Assembly (NCBI RefSeq): GCF_048544455.1 | Contig: NC_133537.1 | Coordinates: 65,788,134-65,852,133 of the forward strand | Direction of reading: 5' to 3' | Length of the DNA: 64,000 nt | DNA from: Silene latifolia | Lineage: Eukaryota; Streptophyta; Magnoliopsida; Caryophyllales; Caryophyllaceae | Shown: positions 36,507 to 47,892 of the stretch, piece by piece | How the letters are laid out: each line of letters opens with the position of its first letter | Numbering within the stretch: position 1 is the stretch's first letter | Translations under genes and position numbers: made by a program | Notes under the pieces: generated by a model | The model's input: the letters and a program-made list of their open reading frames with translations, nothing else | The model's database searches: none | Told to the model about the DNA's origin: nothing

Positions 36507-37735
36507 GAGGATGACCAAGACCCAGACTCAATCGAAATACCTCCCTACGTAGCCAAAGAAATACTACAGGAAAGGGAAGGGGAACCAGTAATAGAGGACA
36601 CCGAACCCATCAATGTAGGAACCGAACTAGAACCCCAAGAACTTAGGATATGGACTACCTTGAGCTCAACCGAAAGGGCCGATTTCATAGACCTCCTAAA
36701 CGAGTTCAAAGACGTTTTCGCTTGGTCCTACAAAGACATGCCAGGGATCGACCGGGATATCGCCGAACATAGAATCCCGATTAAGCCAGGTTTCAAACCT
36801 ATAAAACAGAAGCTTCGATGGATGAGAACGGAATGGGCTCTCAAGATTAAGGAAGAAGTCGATAAGCAATTCAAAGCCGGGTTCATCAAAGTTTCCGAGT
36901 ATTCTGACTGGGTAGCCAACATAGTACCTGTACCCAAAAAGGATGGGAGAATCCGTGTTTGTGTTGATTTTAGGGACTTAAACAAAGCAAGTCCTAAAGA
37001 TGACTTCCCTCTACCATACATCGACATATTGGTGGACAATACTGCAGACCACGCATTACTATCCTTCATGGATGGGTACGCGGGTTATAACCAAATCAAG
37101 ATGGCCATAGAAGACATGCATAAGACCGCCTTTGTCACTCAATGGGGAACCTATTGCTATACGGTCATGCCGTTTGGATTGATCAACGCCGGAGCTACAT
37201 ATCAACGCACCGCAACTGCACTCTTACATGACATGATGCACAAAGAAGTTGAGGTATACGTAGACGACATGATTGTCAAGTCCAAAGATAGAGAGGGGCA
37301 TATTGCGAACCTTCGCAAATTTTTCGCAAGGCTACGAAAGTACAACATGAGGCTCAATCCTCAGAAATGCGCATTCGGAGTAACGTCTGGCAAACTCCTG
37401 GGATACGTCGTTAGCCAACGAGGTATAGAAATAGACCCTTCCAAGATCAAGGCTCTGATCGAAATGCCACAACCTCAAACAGAAAAAGAAGTCAGAGGAT
37501 TCCTGGGAAAAGTGCAATATATAAGTCGATTCATATCGAAACTCACCATGATTTATGAACCTATCTTCAAGAAGCTCAAGAAAACAGACCACGCCATGTG
37601 GGATGATGATTGTCAAAAGGCATTTGACCGAATCAAAGAGATATTGGCTAAACCACCAGTGCTCCTGCCACCACAACGAGATCAACCTCTTGGTTTATAT
37701 CTCACAAGAATGGCAAAACTTGACCATGGGTGCCA
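36507..37735 (+). pseudogene. Tat reverse transcriptase (domain intact, frame broken at both ends)
   Basis: The frame opens at EDDQDPDSIEIPPYVA (36507). RT motifs are FADVFAWSY-like FKDVFAWSYKDMPGID, WVANIVPVPKKDGRIRVCVD, FRDLNKASPKDDFPLP, FMDGYAGYNQIKM, TVMPFGLINAGATYQR and the catalytic VEVYVDDMIVKS. They continue to GYVVSQRGIEIDPSKI and VRGFLGKVQYISRFI. The frame is lost near 37700, after LLPPQRDQPLGLYL. The catalytic core looks intact, so the break is recent or a sequence error. Confidence 0.9.
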
Positions 37736-39864
37736 TGCTAGCTCAAACCGTAGGAAGTGAAGAAAGGGCTATCTACTACCTTAGTAAGAAGTTCTTGGAG
37801 TACGAGTGCAAATACTCACAACTCGAAAAGACCTGCCTCGCTCTTGTGTGGGCAACGAAGAAGCTACACCATTACATGCTTAGCTACTCCGTCAAAATAT
37901 ACTCCAAAATGGATCCAGTCAAATACCTCTTTGAGAAACCCGTCTTCAACGGACGCCTAGCAAGATGGACTTTGATGCTCTCAGAATTCGATCTCAAATA
38001 CGTGCCTCTTAAAGTTATAAAAGGTCGCTCCGTCGCCGAATTCTTCGCAGAAAATCCCATCAATGATGCACAAACAATAGATACTTGGTCATTTCCAAAC
38101 GAGGATATACTTCAAACCGATGTAGACTCCTGGGAACTTTACTTTGATGGAGCATCCAACTTAAGAGGATTCGGAATAGGAGTGTTGCTCATTTCTCCTG
38201 AAGGCGAGCATACACCAATCTCTGTCAAACTCGACTTCGAGGTAACAAACAACGCTGCAGAATACAAAGCTTGTCTAATTGGACTACAAGCGGCAGTGAG
38301 CTTAGGCATTAAGAACCTCCGAGTACATGGGGATTCATCCCTGATCATCAATCAAGTTACGGGATCTTGGAAAATTCGAAGTGAAAGCTTAGCACCTTAT
38401 CAAGCTAGAATAGACCAAGTTGCCCAATTCTTTAATCACGTGACCTATCTACACCTACCTCGGGAAGAAAATCAATTTGAAGATGCTCTTGCAAAACTCG
38501 CATCTTTGATTAATATGCCAGATGACATGGTGGAGATGCCTTTATGCATCGCACGACGGTCAGAGCCAGCTTATGTACACCAAATCACCGATGAAGAGGA
38601 AATCGCACAGGAACCCTGGTTCCAAGCAATCCTGAATTTCAAGCTCAATGGTACCTATCCACCCGATATGGACAAAAGGGGACAACGTGCTATACGCCTG
38701 CTAGCTTCCCAATACGTTCTCATGCAAGGAGAGTTGTACAAAAGAACACCTCTTGGTGTAATCCTACGTTGCCTTGATCATTCACAAGCGCGGAAAGTGA
38801 TGGATGAAGTCCACGATGGAGAATGCGGTCCTCACATGAGTGGGCCCATGATGGCAAAGAAGATCACACGTTTGGGGTATTACTGGACCACAATGGAATC
38901 CGATTGCATCAAATACGTAAGACATTGCCACAATTGCCAAATCTTCGGGAATGTACAACACGCCCCTCTTTCATTGCTCTATACGATGACATCTCCTTGG
39001 CCATTTTCTGCCTGGGGAATTGACATAATCGGGAAGATAACCCCAGCCGGAACAGGAGGTCTCTGTTTCATCCTAGTGGCAATCGACTATTTCACCAAAT
39101 GGGTGGAAGCGGCTTCCTACACTAGTCTCACGGCTAAAAATGTGGCAAAGTTCATACAAAACAACATCATCTGTCGATACGGTTGCCCACATGAGATCAT
39201 TAGTGATAATGGATCACATTTCCAAGCTGAGACTGAGCAGTTTCTAGCCAAGTACAAAATTAGGCATCACCACTCTTCGCCCTATAGACCACAGACTAAC
39301 GGCGCGGTAGAGGCAGCAAACAAGAACGTTGTCACAATTCTCAAGAAAATGATTGACAACTATCGAGATTGGCCAAGTAAGATACCCTTTGCTTTGTAGG
39401 GATATCGTACATCTGTTAGGACGCCCACTGGGGCCACTACTTTCTATTTGACCTACGGCATGGAAGCTGTACAACCAGTCGAGCTAGAGATACCATCCTT
39501 GCGTATTTTACTCGAAAGTCAAATCCCAGAAGCCGATTGGAAAAGGGATAGATATGAAGAACTCATCCTCCTGGATGAACGTAGGCTACACGCCTTGCAT
39601 AATGTCCAAACATATCAAGCACGAATCAAACAAGCTTTTAACAAAAGGGTTAAGCCAAGAAACATCAAGGAAGGAGACTTAGTACTCAAATCGGTTAGAG
39701 CTCTTTTACCTGTTGACCCACGGGGAAAATTCAAACCCAATTGGGCCGGACCATTTCTAGTCAAGTCCATACTTCCAGGGGGTGCGGTTAGAATCACAGA
39801 CCTAGACGGGAATGAGTTCTCCAACCCAACAAACCTTGACCAACTAAAACAGTACTATGCCTAG
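37690..39864 (+). pseudogene. Tat RNase H, archaeal-type RNase H and integrase
   Basis: First RNase H: AIYYLSKKFLEYECKYSQLE. After a linker comes a second, archaeal-type RNase H: WELYFDGASNLRGFGIGVLL, TNNAAEYKACLIGL, VHGDSSLIINQ, ENQFEDALAKLAS. This domain is diagnostic of the Tat lineage. Integrase follows, with its zinc region (VHDGECGPHMSG, CHNCQIFG) and the DDE core: WGIDIIG, ISDNGSHF, NGAVEAANK. An in-frame TAG at 39397 replaces the Trp codon expected in FALWGYRTS. The remaining C-terminus (DPRGKFKPNWAGPFLVK) continues in the same frame to 39864. Confidence 0.9.
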
Positions 39865-40403
39865 AATAGGAACAAAAATGCGCCTCGCGTAACCTCACGT
39901 GTCGCTCTTGTGGCACTGAATAAACGGCCCCTGGCCAAGCTGAAATAAGCTAATGTCACTATGCTCTTGCATTTTGACAAGTTTGCCATCCTCATATCAT
40001 CAAATAAACTAAATTTGCACCTTCAGAGTAAGCAAAAGCTCATGCTTATTTTCTAAGTTCATTACGAGCTCTTGCTTAGAACAATTATTCTTTTACATTT
40101 ACTCGAACTACGCGCAAGGGTTTGATTTCATTTTTAATGAATACGTAGGCAATCCTTCACAGGATACAACCCATTATTTTAAAATGTGAATAGAAGGACA
40201 TTTGCATTGCATTTGGAATTCGACAAGAATAATAAATAGAAAATCACAACGGTTTCATAACCATTTAACCTTTTTTATTTCATTCATTTTCTAGTAATAG
40301 TACGCTACATAATAAAAATAAAAATAGGCTAGGATTCTAAAAACCCCACCTCTTTATTACAACAATAATAATAATAATAATAAATAATAAATAAAGACTC
40401 GGG
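39865..40403. other. Tat spacer between pol and the antisense gene
   Basis: AT-rich, with an (ATA/AAT)n tract near 40365-40393. No coding signal. Confidence 0.5.
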
Positions 40404-41928
40404 CTATTCTTCCATCTTCCCTTTGCCCTTGTCATTTTTGTCATATTTCTTGTCACGACCTCGAGCCGGACGCTCTTGCGCCACTTCGGACCTAATCACC
40501 AACGGTCTTTCTCGAGGCCTAGACTTCCCATTCTTGCCAATCACCATCTCCACGACAGGAGAGGTCCTCGGTTTCTTCGAAAGATGAACGACTCGAAATC
40601 CGGCTTCCTCCTCTCCCTCGGTCAGATGTTTCTCCTTCTCTTTTTCCACCTCGCGCACCTTATAGTCGACGGGCTCGCGCTTCCTTAATCTCTCGCGCTC
40701 TTTCGGAGTAGTAGCTTTCCTCCATCGCAGATAAGAATCCGACACCCATAAGGCATTAGCAGAAGAGTTCAAGAACCATACGTTTCTTTGGGCCCATTTA
40801 ATGGCCCACTCCCTTTGGCTCTCTGTAGTAAGCGCCACGGCGGTCTGCGGAACGGTATCAAGCTTCGGGATCGTCTATTTTAGTCTAACCTGTCTCATCA
40901 GCCTTTCCGGGAAGATGCACACCATAAATTCCCAAGCCAGGAATGCGCACAGATCGGGTAAGATCCAAAGAAGACACTCCAGTGACAGATTTGAGGTGCC
41001 ACCATGGTACAACCCACCTAATCAAAGGGCCATCATCACTCTTCAGTTTGTTCTCCCAATAATTGCAGACTCGAGTGAAGTCCACCATGTAAAGCCTGGT
41101 CCTCATTGCAATTGAACGATCATGATAAGAAGGAACGTGAACTGGGGGCTCGATCAATCGAAGCCGTTCCATAAGCCAAACCTACCAAAAGCGGGTATTA
41201 GAAAGCAAAAAAAAAAAAAAAACGGAAAAAACGAAAAAAAAAGAGAAAAAAAAGAAGAAAACGAAAAAAAAGAAAGAAGAAAATGTTCTTTTACCTGCAG
41301 AATGACGGGACTTCCCAAATACGGTAGGTCGCGGTTGGCTTTTCTATTATCCAAGCCCAACAGGATCTCTCCTAGACATAAGCAAGCTGGGCTCCCTGCG
41401 CAGCTCCATTTGCTCAACAAGGCCCAGAAGACGGGGATCACCTCTCAAGTCTTCATCAACATGCCCCTGGAAGACATATACATGCAACAAGCAAAATCCA
41501 AATGCCCTTCGCCTAGCAACATAAGAAACGGTGGGGTTGGCCCTGTTAATGAATCGGTCAATGAAGTCCAACATTCGCACTCCCTTCGAGGTCACTAGAC
41601 GGTCCACCTCGAGTCTAGTCAACCCAAGCAAGTCTCTAAATTTGCTCTTGTACCCTTGCGAAGTAGAAGGAATGGCAGACAAGTGTTCAGGGTCCCACCC
41701 ACCAATCGCAACAATTTCTTCAGGAAATGGGCAAATATCGCCTCCAGGGAACGCAAAAACATGGTAATTCAGGTCCCAATAATCAAGACAAGCATCCAAG
41801 AATGGTTTGACAACCTTGATAAGCTTCAAACTCAACAATGATCCAAGATTATAGGCGCCCATATCATATTTCTCCATGTTTGAAAACTCATTAGTCCACT
41901 CTTTTAAGCGAATCTCCAAAGTATTCAT
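40404..41928 (-). pseudogene. Antisense gene 1 of the Tat element (spliced, DUF7745-like)
   Basis: On the minus strand, exon 1 runs from ATG at 41928 (MNTLEIRLKEWTNEFSNMEK) to 41295 and exon 2 from 41181. The 113-bp intron starts GTAAAA, has a strong poly-T tract and ends TAG. Joining GSPVILQ to VWLMERLRLIEPP keeps the frame. The body (VFAFPGGDICPFPEE, RRRAFGFCLLHVY) resembles an uncharacterised plant family that I recall as DUF7745. A one-base shift near 41400, another near 40890 and a TAG near 40870 break it. The tail is basic and Glu/Lys-rich (LRKREPVDYKVREVEKEKEK). Function unknown; possibly a captured host gene. Confidence 0.75.
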
Positions 41929-42059
41929 GATGAAGAGATTATTTTGAGAATTTTATGTAATAAGACGAAGAAGAGACGGAAGAATTGTGTGAATAAAAAC
42001 TCCATCGACGTCTCTATTTATACTAATTTATGTTTCAAAAATCGCGGAACGGAACCACT

Positions 42060-42120
42060 GGGAACAGCGCAAAGACTGCTGCGCCTCTTCAAAGGACGGC
42101 TCATTTGCGCCTCTTCCTCA
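42060..42120. repeat. CAG/CTG hairpin cassette, internal 3' region
   Basis: ggaacagcgcaaagactgct followed by gcgcctcttc, then a second half-unit ending gcgcctcttcc. Same family as the cassettes in the LTR. Confidence 0.7.
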
Positions 42121-42821
42121 GCTAAGTTTCTGTGATTTTTCGCGTTGGATCTTTCCTAATTCCGTGACGAATAATTTCCTATTCCTACGGGTTATTATTT
42201 TGGTAAATTCGTGGAAGTTACCATATTTCGTGTCTCCTAATTCCGCGGGCACGCACCTCGAGACGACATCCACATTTTCGCCGTTTTACCACACTTGCAC
42301 ATTTTTATTTTAGGAAATAATCTTACTAAGTTTCATACTAATTTAATTCATTTCAAAATTTACATATTTATTTCATTTAATTCTTTTTTTTTTCATTTCT
42401 AAACTTATAGGTTTCTATTTTTTTCTTTTTTTAGGGGTAACCCTCCCTACCGTCCGGTCATTTCCGGCAAAATTTTTGCATTTTTCTTTCTTCTTTTTCA
42501 CACTCTTTTGAGTCTTTCGTTTTGCGCTAATTCAGGCCACGTGTATATACAAATGTATGTTTTGCGTGATTTCTATGTAAATTTCGGCAGCATGACGGCA
42601 TAAACCGTCATCTACCAAACCTGTTCAAAGCTAACCTGCAGATACAAGCAACACAACCCAGCAGCAAAGGCACTCAGGCCATCTTATATACAACCAAAAA
42701 GGGAAATGTACAACAAACTGGGGACTCGAGCCCCAAACAAAGTCCGGAATGTTCAAAATGAAGGTCCAAAATGTACAAATGTGCAAAATACAGCCAACAA
42801 ACAAACAAAAACTACACAAAG
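42121..42821. other. Tat internal spacer
   Basis: T-rich non-coding sequence between the two antisense genes. No recognisable feature. Confidence 0.4.
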
Positions 42822-43820
42822 CTACTGCTGGTCGCCCTCCAGCTCCGCAACCCTTGCCGCAAGAGCAGCAATTTCGGCGTCTCGAACCTCGAGCTCCCTC
42901 AACAAGCGAGCTGTCTCCTCCCGAGACTGAGCCAACTCTCGCTCCAGCTCGCGATCCCCCTGTAAACAACAAAATTGGCTCATGTCAATCATTTCAAGCA
43001 ATTACAAGAAAAGTTGGAAAATCAAAATTCAAAATGAAACAGGCACAAGGTTCATATCTGACGGCCTCGACCGCCGACAAGTGCCTCGACGGCAGTAGCT
43101 CGCAGCCGGTTGGCCACCCTCCATAACGCCACGAACCGAGACGGCGCAACCTGCATTTCAAAAAGAAGTTCTCAATAACTAAATAAACTCAATCAAATGT
43201 GTTCTTACACGAAAATTATGCAAATTAGAGGCTCACCCTCCGAATCAGATGCTGCCAGTCGTCCAGGCCAACATCCATCACAGCCACGTCAAAATCACGC
43301 AGCTCGGAGATCGTCGTCCTCCCGATCGCGTCAGTGTACTCGAAGGTCTCGGGGTACTCTGGGGGCTCGATGCCCGCCGCCTCAACCTCCTACAAAGTCA
43401 AATGTTTCTCATTAATCGATGATCTTTCATCGTAGTCTCAAAAATCAAGTAAAGAAGAAGAGTAAAGGTGCTCACCACTACCGGCCAGTACGCCAACCTC
43501 CCGTAGAGGAACGCCGAGTAGTCCTCGCCAGGAAGAAGGAGGGCGTCACCACCGACGCCAGCCAAGTCAGCCTCCCTCTGCAGCCCAAAGCAGGTGCCTA
43601 CTCTCCCAGGTCTCAGCCCACGCGGGTGCTCCCCTCAGCTGAAGACCTCCTCGTCCAACGTTGGCCCATCTCGGGGCCTCCTCCTCCTCAACAACCTCCT
43701 CCTCATGGACCTCGTCCCCAGCAGCCATCACCACAGCGGTGAAGGCCTGCTCCAAAGCCTCCTCGATCACGGCAGCGTCTATCTCCATGGGAGTCCTACT
43801 AGAAGTAGAAGCCTCATCAC
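42822..43820 (-). pseudogene. Antisense gene 2 of the Tat element (multi-exon, coiled-coil C-terminus)
   Basis: Inferred minus-strand exons are 43820-43476, 43389-43237, 43150 to about 43060, and 42959-42822, each preceded by an AG acceptor. Donors GTGAG are seen after the first two. Peptides: acidic N-terminus (MEIDAAVIEEALEQ, HEEEVVEEEEAPRW), YSAFLYGRLAYWPVV, then EPPEYPETFEYTDAIGRTT, VGLDDWQHLIRR, VAPSRFVALWRVANRLRAT. The last exon is a heptad coiled coil (ELERELAQSREETARLLREL) ending EGDQQ and a stop. Exon 1 has one frame break near 43573. No known domain is recognised. The pattern of exons plus frame suggests that this was once a real protein. Confidence 0.6.
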
Positions 43821-45451
43821 CTGCAACATTAAAGCAAATTTAGGCCGCATCACGTGACGACGAGCCTGGGTTAAGGGATTTCCGAGCCCTCGGAAGCCCT
43901 GAAATCGCTCTTTCTCGCCATCTTTGGCCATATTCTCACAAAACCGATCACTCATGTGGTAATTTGGGTCAAGTCAAGCCTAAGTTGAAGCCTAGTCTTG
44001 GGTTCGAGCCGAAATTTCGGCAGCATTTCGTTATAACGGCGATTATGCCCTAAAAAGTGTCCTGAAAAAGCTGTCACAAACCAAAATTCCGAGATGGTAG
44101 GAAGTTTATCCATCATCCAAGGATCCCAAATATCAAGTTTCATCGCAAATGGACAATCCTAAGGCTATTTTCGAAGCAATTTACGGTTTAGCTGTGAAAC
44201 CGTCTCAAATTCACTCAAATGCTCAAAATTCAACGAAAATTCGAAACAAATACATGGTTATGTTCCTTATACTACCAATTATACGTTTCTAATACCAATT
44301 TGACAAGGCAAATGCATTTGGGGGAAAAGCCCCAAATTTTCGATTAATTGGGTCATAAACCCTAATTTTTTCGATCCAAAATTGAACAAATACAGAAGAT
44401 TAATGCAAGAATGAGACACATACCTCGATTAGTCATGATTAATTCAAGCTTTTGGATCAAACCTTGGCGGAAATGGTTAAGATTTGAGAGAGTATTGTGT
44501 GATTTGTGTTTCGAAACAAATGAAATAATCCCTCTGTTTATCGCGTTTTTACGCAGAAAATACACCCTTAGGAACAGACGCAAAGAAAGGGCTGCGCTAT
44601 TCCAAGAGACGCAGCTCTTGCTGCGCCTCTTCCTTGTGTTCCCCCCATACGAGTTTTCAAAAATTCGTTATGAGTTCGTTATTTGTGGGCCCATCTTTGG
44701 TGCGCCTCTTCCCCGATGCTATTTTATCCTTTTGGTCCGTTTGACGATTATCTTTCGTTCCGGCCCGCATTTCTAAGCCAGCAGCAGACTATTACATGTT
44801 ATTTATTGCTTCCAAGACCCTTACTTGTCACAATGAGCAGATATTCCTTCACAGGTGTTTCGACACGCCTTCATTATATTTCCCCAACGAGAGTAAGCGG
44901 ATAGACTTTCCCTCTCGAGACATGGAGATTAATTCCCGATTATGTTCCCCAACGAGAGTAAGCGGATAGACTTTCCCTCTCGAGACATGGAGATCAACAT
45001 CAACCCCTATTTCTTCCGAAGTTTGTTCGAAGCTGAACACGAACAGATTTCTCCCAGCAGTTCCCGACTGTGTCCTGCCGTCTTTCCTCAGAATCATCAT
45101 TTCCTTTTAATCCTTCAGATACCCCTTTTCAGGATAAGCCGTCATATCTTCAGACACCAAGTTATCCTCAAACCAAAGAGTTTCGCCGAAGCACCTTCAT
45201 TCCCGTTTTGTCCGGAAGTCTCAGGTATGGTCTCTTCTTTTGGCTGGCGAGCCTCCTTACGTAGTCTAATGAACTTTAAACGACCCTCCCCGATAGTCGA
45301 CAGACTCTAAAATGTTCCCGACGACAGGTCCTTGGCTCAGACCCCTTGAGCCGCCTCGCGTTGCCATAGTCGTCAGGTTGTTATCTTCGATTGACCTGAT
45401 GGCTATACTTTGACTTTCGCCTTGTCCATGCCTCAGTCAAAGTGGGGGCTC
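43821..45451 (+). other. Tat 3' untranslated region up to the polypurine tract
   Basis: Non-coding sequence ending in gtcaaagtgggggct just before the LTR at 45452. It holds a CAG/CTG hairpin cassette (44573-44630) and the 65-bp tandem pair (44880, 44945). It matches the truncated left copy 27520-30119, without the pol insertion. Confidence 0.75.
45436..45451 (+). promoter_or_regulatory. Tat polypurine tract
   Basis: gtcaaagtgggggctc abuts the LTR start tgtagata, as expected for plus-strand priming. The same tract precedes the left LTR at 30104-30119. Confidence 0.8.
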
Positions 45452-47808
45452 TGTAGATACCTCATTTCTGCACCTCTCGCAAACCACCCGGTGATGATTG
45501 GGCCGCATGTTTGCTACGCGGAACGATTTGTAACATTTCGTAAGTTTATCGTCAAGTGATTGCTCAAATATCAATGTCTACCTCTTAGTTGTCATCTGCG
45601 TGCCGATACGACCGTTTTGACAGTAATTAGAGTACATTTGGAGTCCGGGCCTAAAACCGTCTTCATTTTCTGATAACCATTAAATCCCGAGTCAGAATGT
45701 TCTGGAATGTTCCGGATATTTCTATTCCATATTTTATAAATATTTCACAATCTTTAATCTTTGGTAAACAATTTCCTGTAATATTCACATAAGATATTAA
45801 AGAAAATCAAATTATTCCGTCCTTCTATAACTCAAACACGGAAATCTTTCTTCCGCAGGAGGAAACCACTTGAGAACAGACGCAGCAGGTACTGCGCCTC
45901 TTCCAAGAGACGCAGTGGCTGCTGCGCCTCTTCCCAGGTCCTTTTCTACGTAATTTTCGTATATTTTTCATATCTTTCCGAGATTCACTTCCAAAGACTC
46001 TCCGAAACCCTAATTCCTTCACGTGATTAGTATAATAGGAGCCTTCGCTCCTCATATTTCTCACGCGAGTGTCCGCCCTTCTCTTCTCCCTTTGCATTCT
46101 AGACTTTTGTTCTTACTTTTTGGCGTCTACGTGCTTGAACTTTCGACCACGTAAGCTCGGATCTTTCTGAGTACCAGCCTCGTTTGCATGACCGACCAAT
46201 TTGACCAACTCCACATCAATCAACTTAATTAATCTAATCGTTTTCCTCTGACGAGGGCACTTTCATATTTGCATTATAGTTCGAGTCGAGCATCGCTAAT
46301 CGATAACTTAGTTCCTTCTCGTTTCGTCAAACATGTAAGTCTGAGGGTGTAAATCCTTCTTTTATTTATTGTTATTTACTTTTTTGTATTCAATTGTAAG
46401 GTTCATGTCGAAAATACCAATTAAAACTGATTTCTAAAACCGTGCTTTAAAACCTCTTTTTACGGATTTCCAGAAGACAGACCGTCAAGAAAGGACGCAG
46501 CAACTGCTGTGCCTCTTCGAAGGAGCGCAGTTCCTGCTGCGCCTCTTCGTGAGGCTGCTGCAGTTCCTGCTTCCTTTCTTCTTCCCTCGTCCTCTGTAAT
46601 TCGTTCTTTTGTTGGTTTTCGTTTGTTTCTTATTAATTCTTTGATACAATAGCGTAATAATCTCACATGTATATTATTTATCATCATTAACATGTTTAAT
46701 TCGTCTTTAAATCCGACTTAAATCCCTTATAATCTCATATTTGCGGGTTTTCGTCATTAAGCTCAATCCGGGTTGTAGAAATTCGATTTGTTCATATCGG
46801 GTTTCTGGAATTCGACCTTTGATATATCTTCGTCTGTCTTTTGTCATATTCGTCATTAATTTGTCATTAATTCGTCATGTTTAGTTTATTTCATTCACCC
46901 ATGTCACTAATCAATCATTGGTTCATGTAATTAATCCGTTATATTCCGTCTCATCCATGTTTTGTTGTTTTATGACCTTCATTCACATGTAAATAACCTA
47001 TTAATCACTTCCATCCGAGTAAATATTATTAATTGATCATTAAATTAACCTACGAACATTAACGATTTGCAGTTCCGGCTTCACAGCCAGAACTCACCCT
47101 TGGAACAGACGCAGCATCTGCTGCGCCTCTTCCAAAGGGCGCAGTCCTTCTGCGCCTGTTCTAGGATGATTTCTGTCTCTGAACTCCGTTGTTGCCTGAC
47201 CTAGTTTAATTAGCTTACGTATAATTAACTATTATCCGTATTATCGCCTTAACTTCTGTTCGTTAATTCTTTTGATTCATTCCTTTATTCGTTTTTCCAA
47301 AATTATCCGTTTTAAAGGTATTTTCGACATAAATCGCCTAGTCCATTGTAATTATTCTAATTTTCATTAGTGTAATTTTCTTTTATTGTATTTATCATAT
47401 TTCTTGTATCATTTGTATGTTTTCACATGTAATTGAACATTAAATCCTACCTCGACATTAATTGTTCGCTAATTACGTGTCAACCGACTTAGTTAAATTC
47501 ACATGCTAGGATTAAAACTTGGATGTTGCATTGCATGCATATAATCGACGATATATCGAGTATAGATGATATCCCTAATCATTAGTAGAGGCCGCTATCG
47601 AGGCGGGCGGGATTAGGTGTTCGATCAAAAGAGCTTCCTAATACGTACCCTCACCCCTTACTCCAGATCTCTGTGAACATCCGTGTTCATTGGCATCCAC
47701 GAGAGTCATTCTAGACATAAAATGCTAAGGGTAACGATTGCTTGGTGTTCATGTCTCTACTTTGTGTCTTGACATGGCACCAGGTATTCGAACGATTCCA
47801 ATTTCCCA
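45452..47808 (+). repeat. Tat LTR (right), about 2.36 kb
   Basis: Second LTR of the Tat array, mostly identical to 30120-32437. Cassettes are at 45877-45940, 46492-46575 (longer than in the left LTR) and 47101-47162. It is followed by primer-binding site and about 70 bp of leader (47809-47880) before the junction with the split host LTR. Confidence 0.88.
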
Positions 47809-47892
47809 TAAAAATTGGTGGCGACTCCAACAAAAATGCAAACGCTTGTTCTCTTCCTCCCAAGTTCCCCCGTGGGCCCCCCGCTGTCCACA

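Larger units (their letters stand above)
27256..47892 (+). mobile_element. Ty3/gypsy Tat-lineage array nested in the LTR at 26846
   Basis: The layout is: truncated 3' internal region (27264-30119), LTR (30120-32437), full internal region (32438-45451), LTR (45452-47808), truncated leader (47809-about 47892). The outer ends lack LTRs and show no clear target duplication. The Tat assignment rests on the pol order RT, RNase H, archaeal-type RNase H, integrase, and on antisense genes downstream of pol. Confidence 0.88.

Noticed and set aside
41200..41280. Poly-A-rich stretch as a retroposed poly-A tail
   Set aside because: On the minus strand it is the poly-T tract of the intron in antisense gene 1, ending in an AG acceptor.
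30120..47808. Simple single Tat element with two LTRs and a normal target duplication
   Set aside because: Internal-region sequence continues outside both LTRs, so the true insertion ends are at 27256 and 47892.
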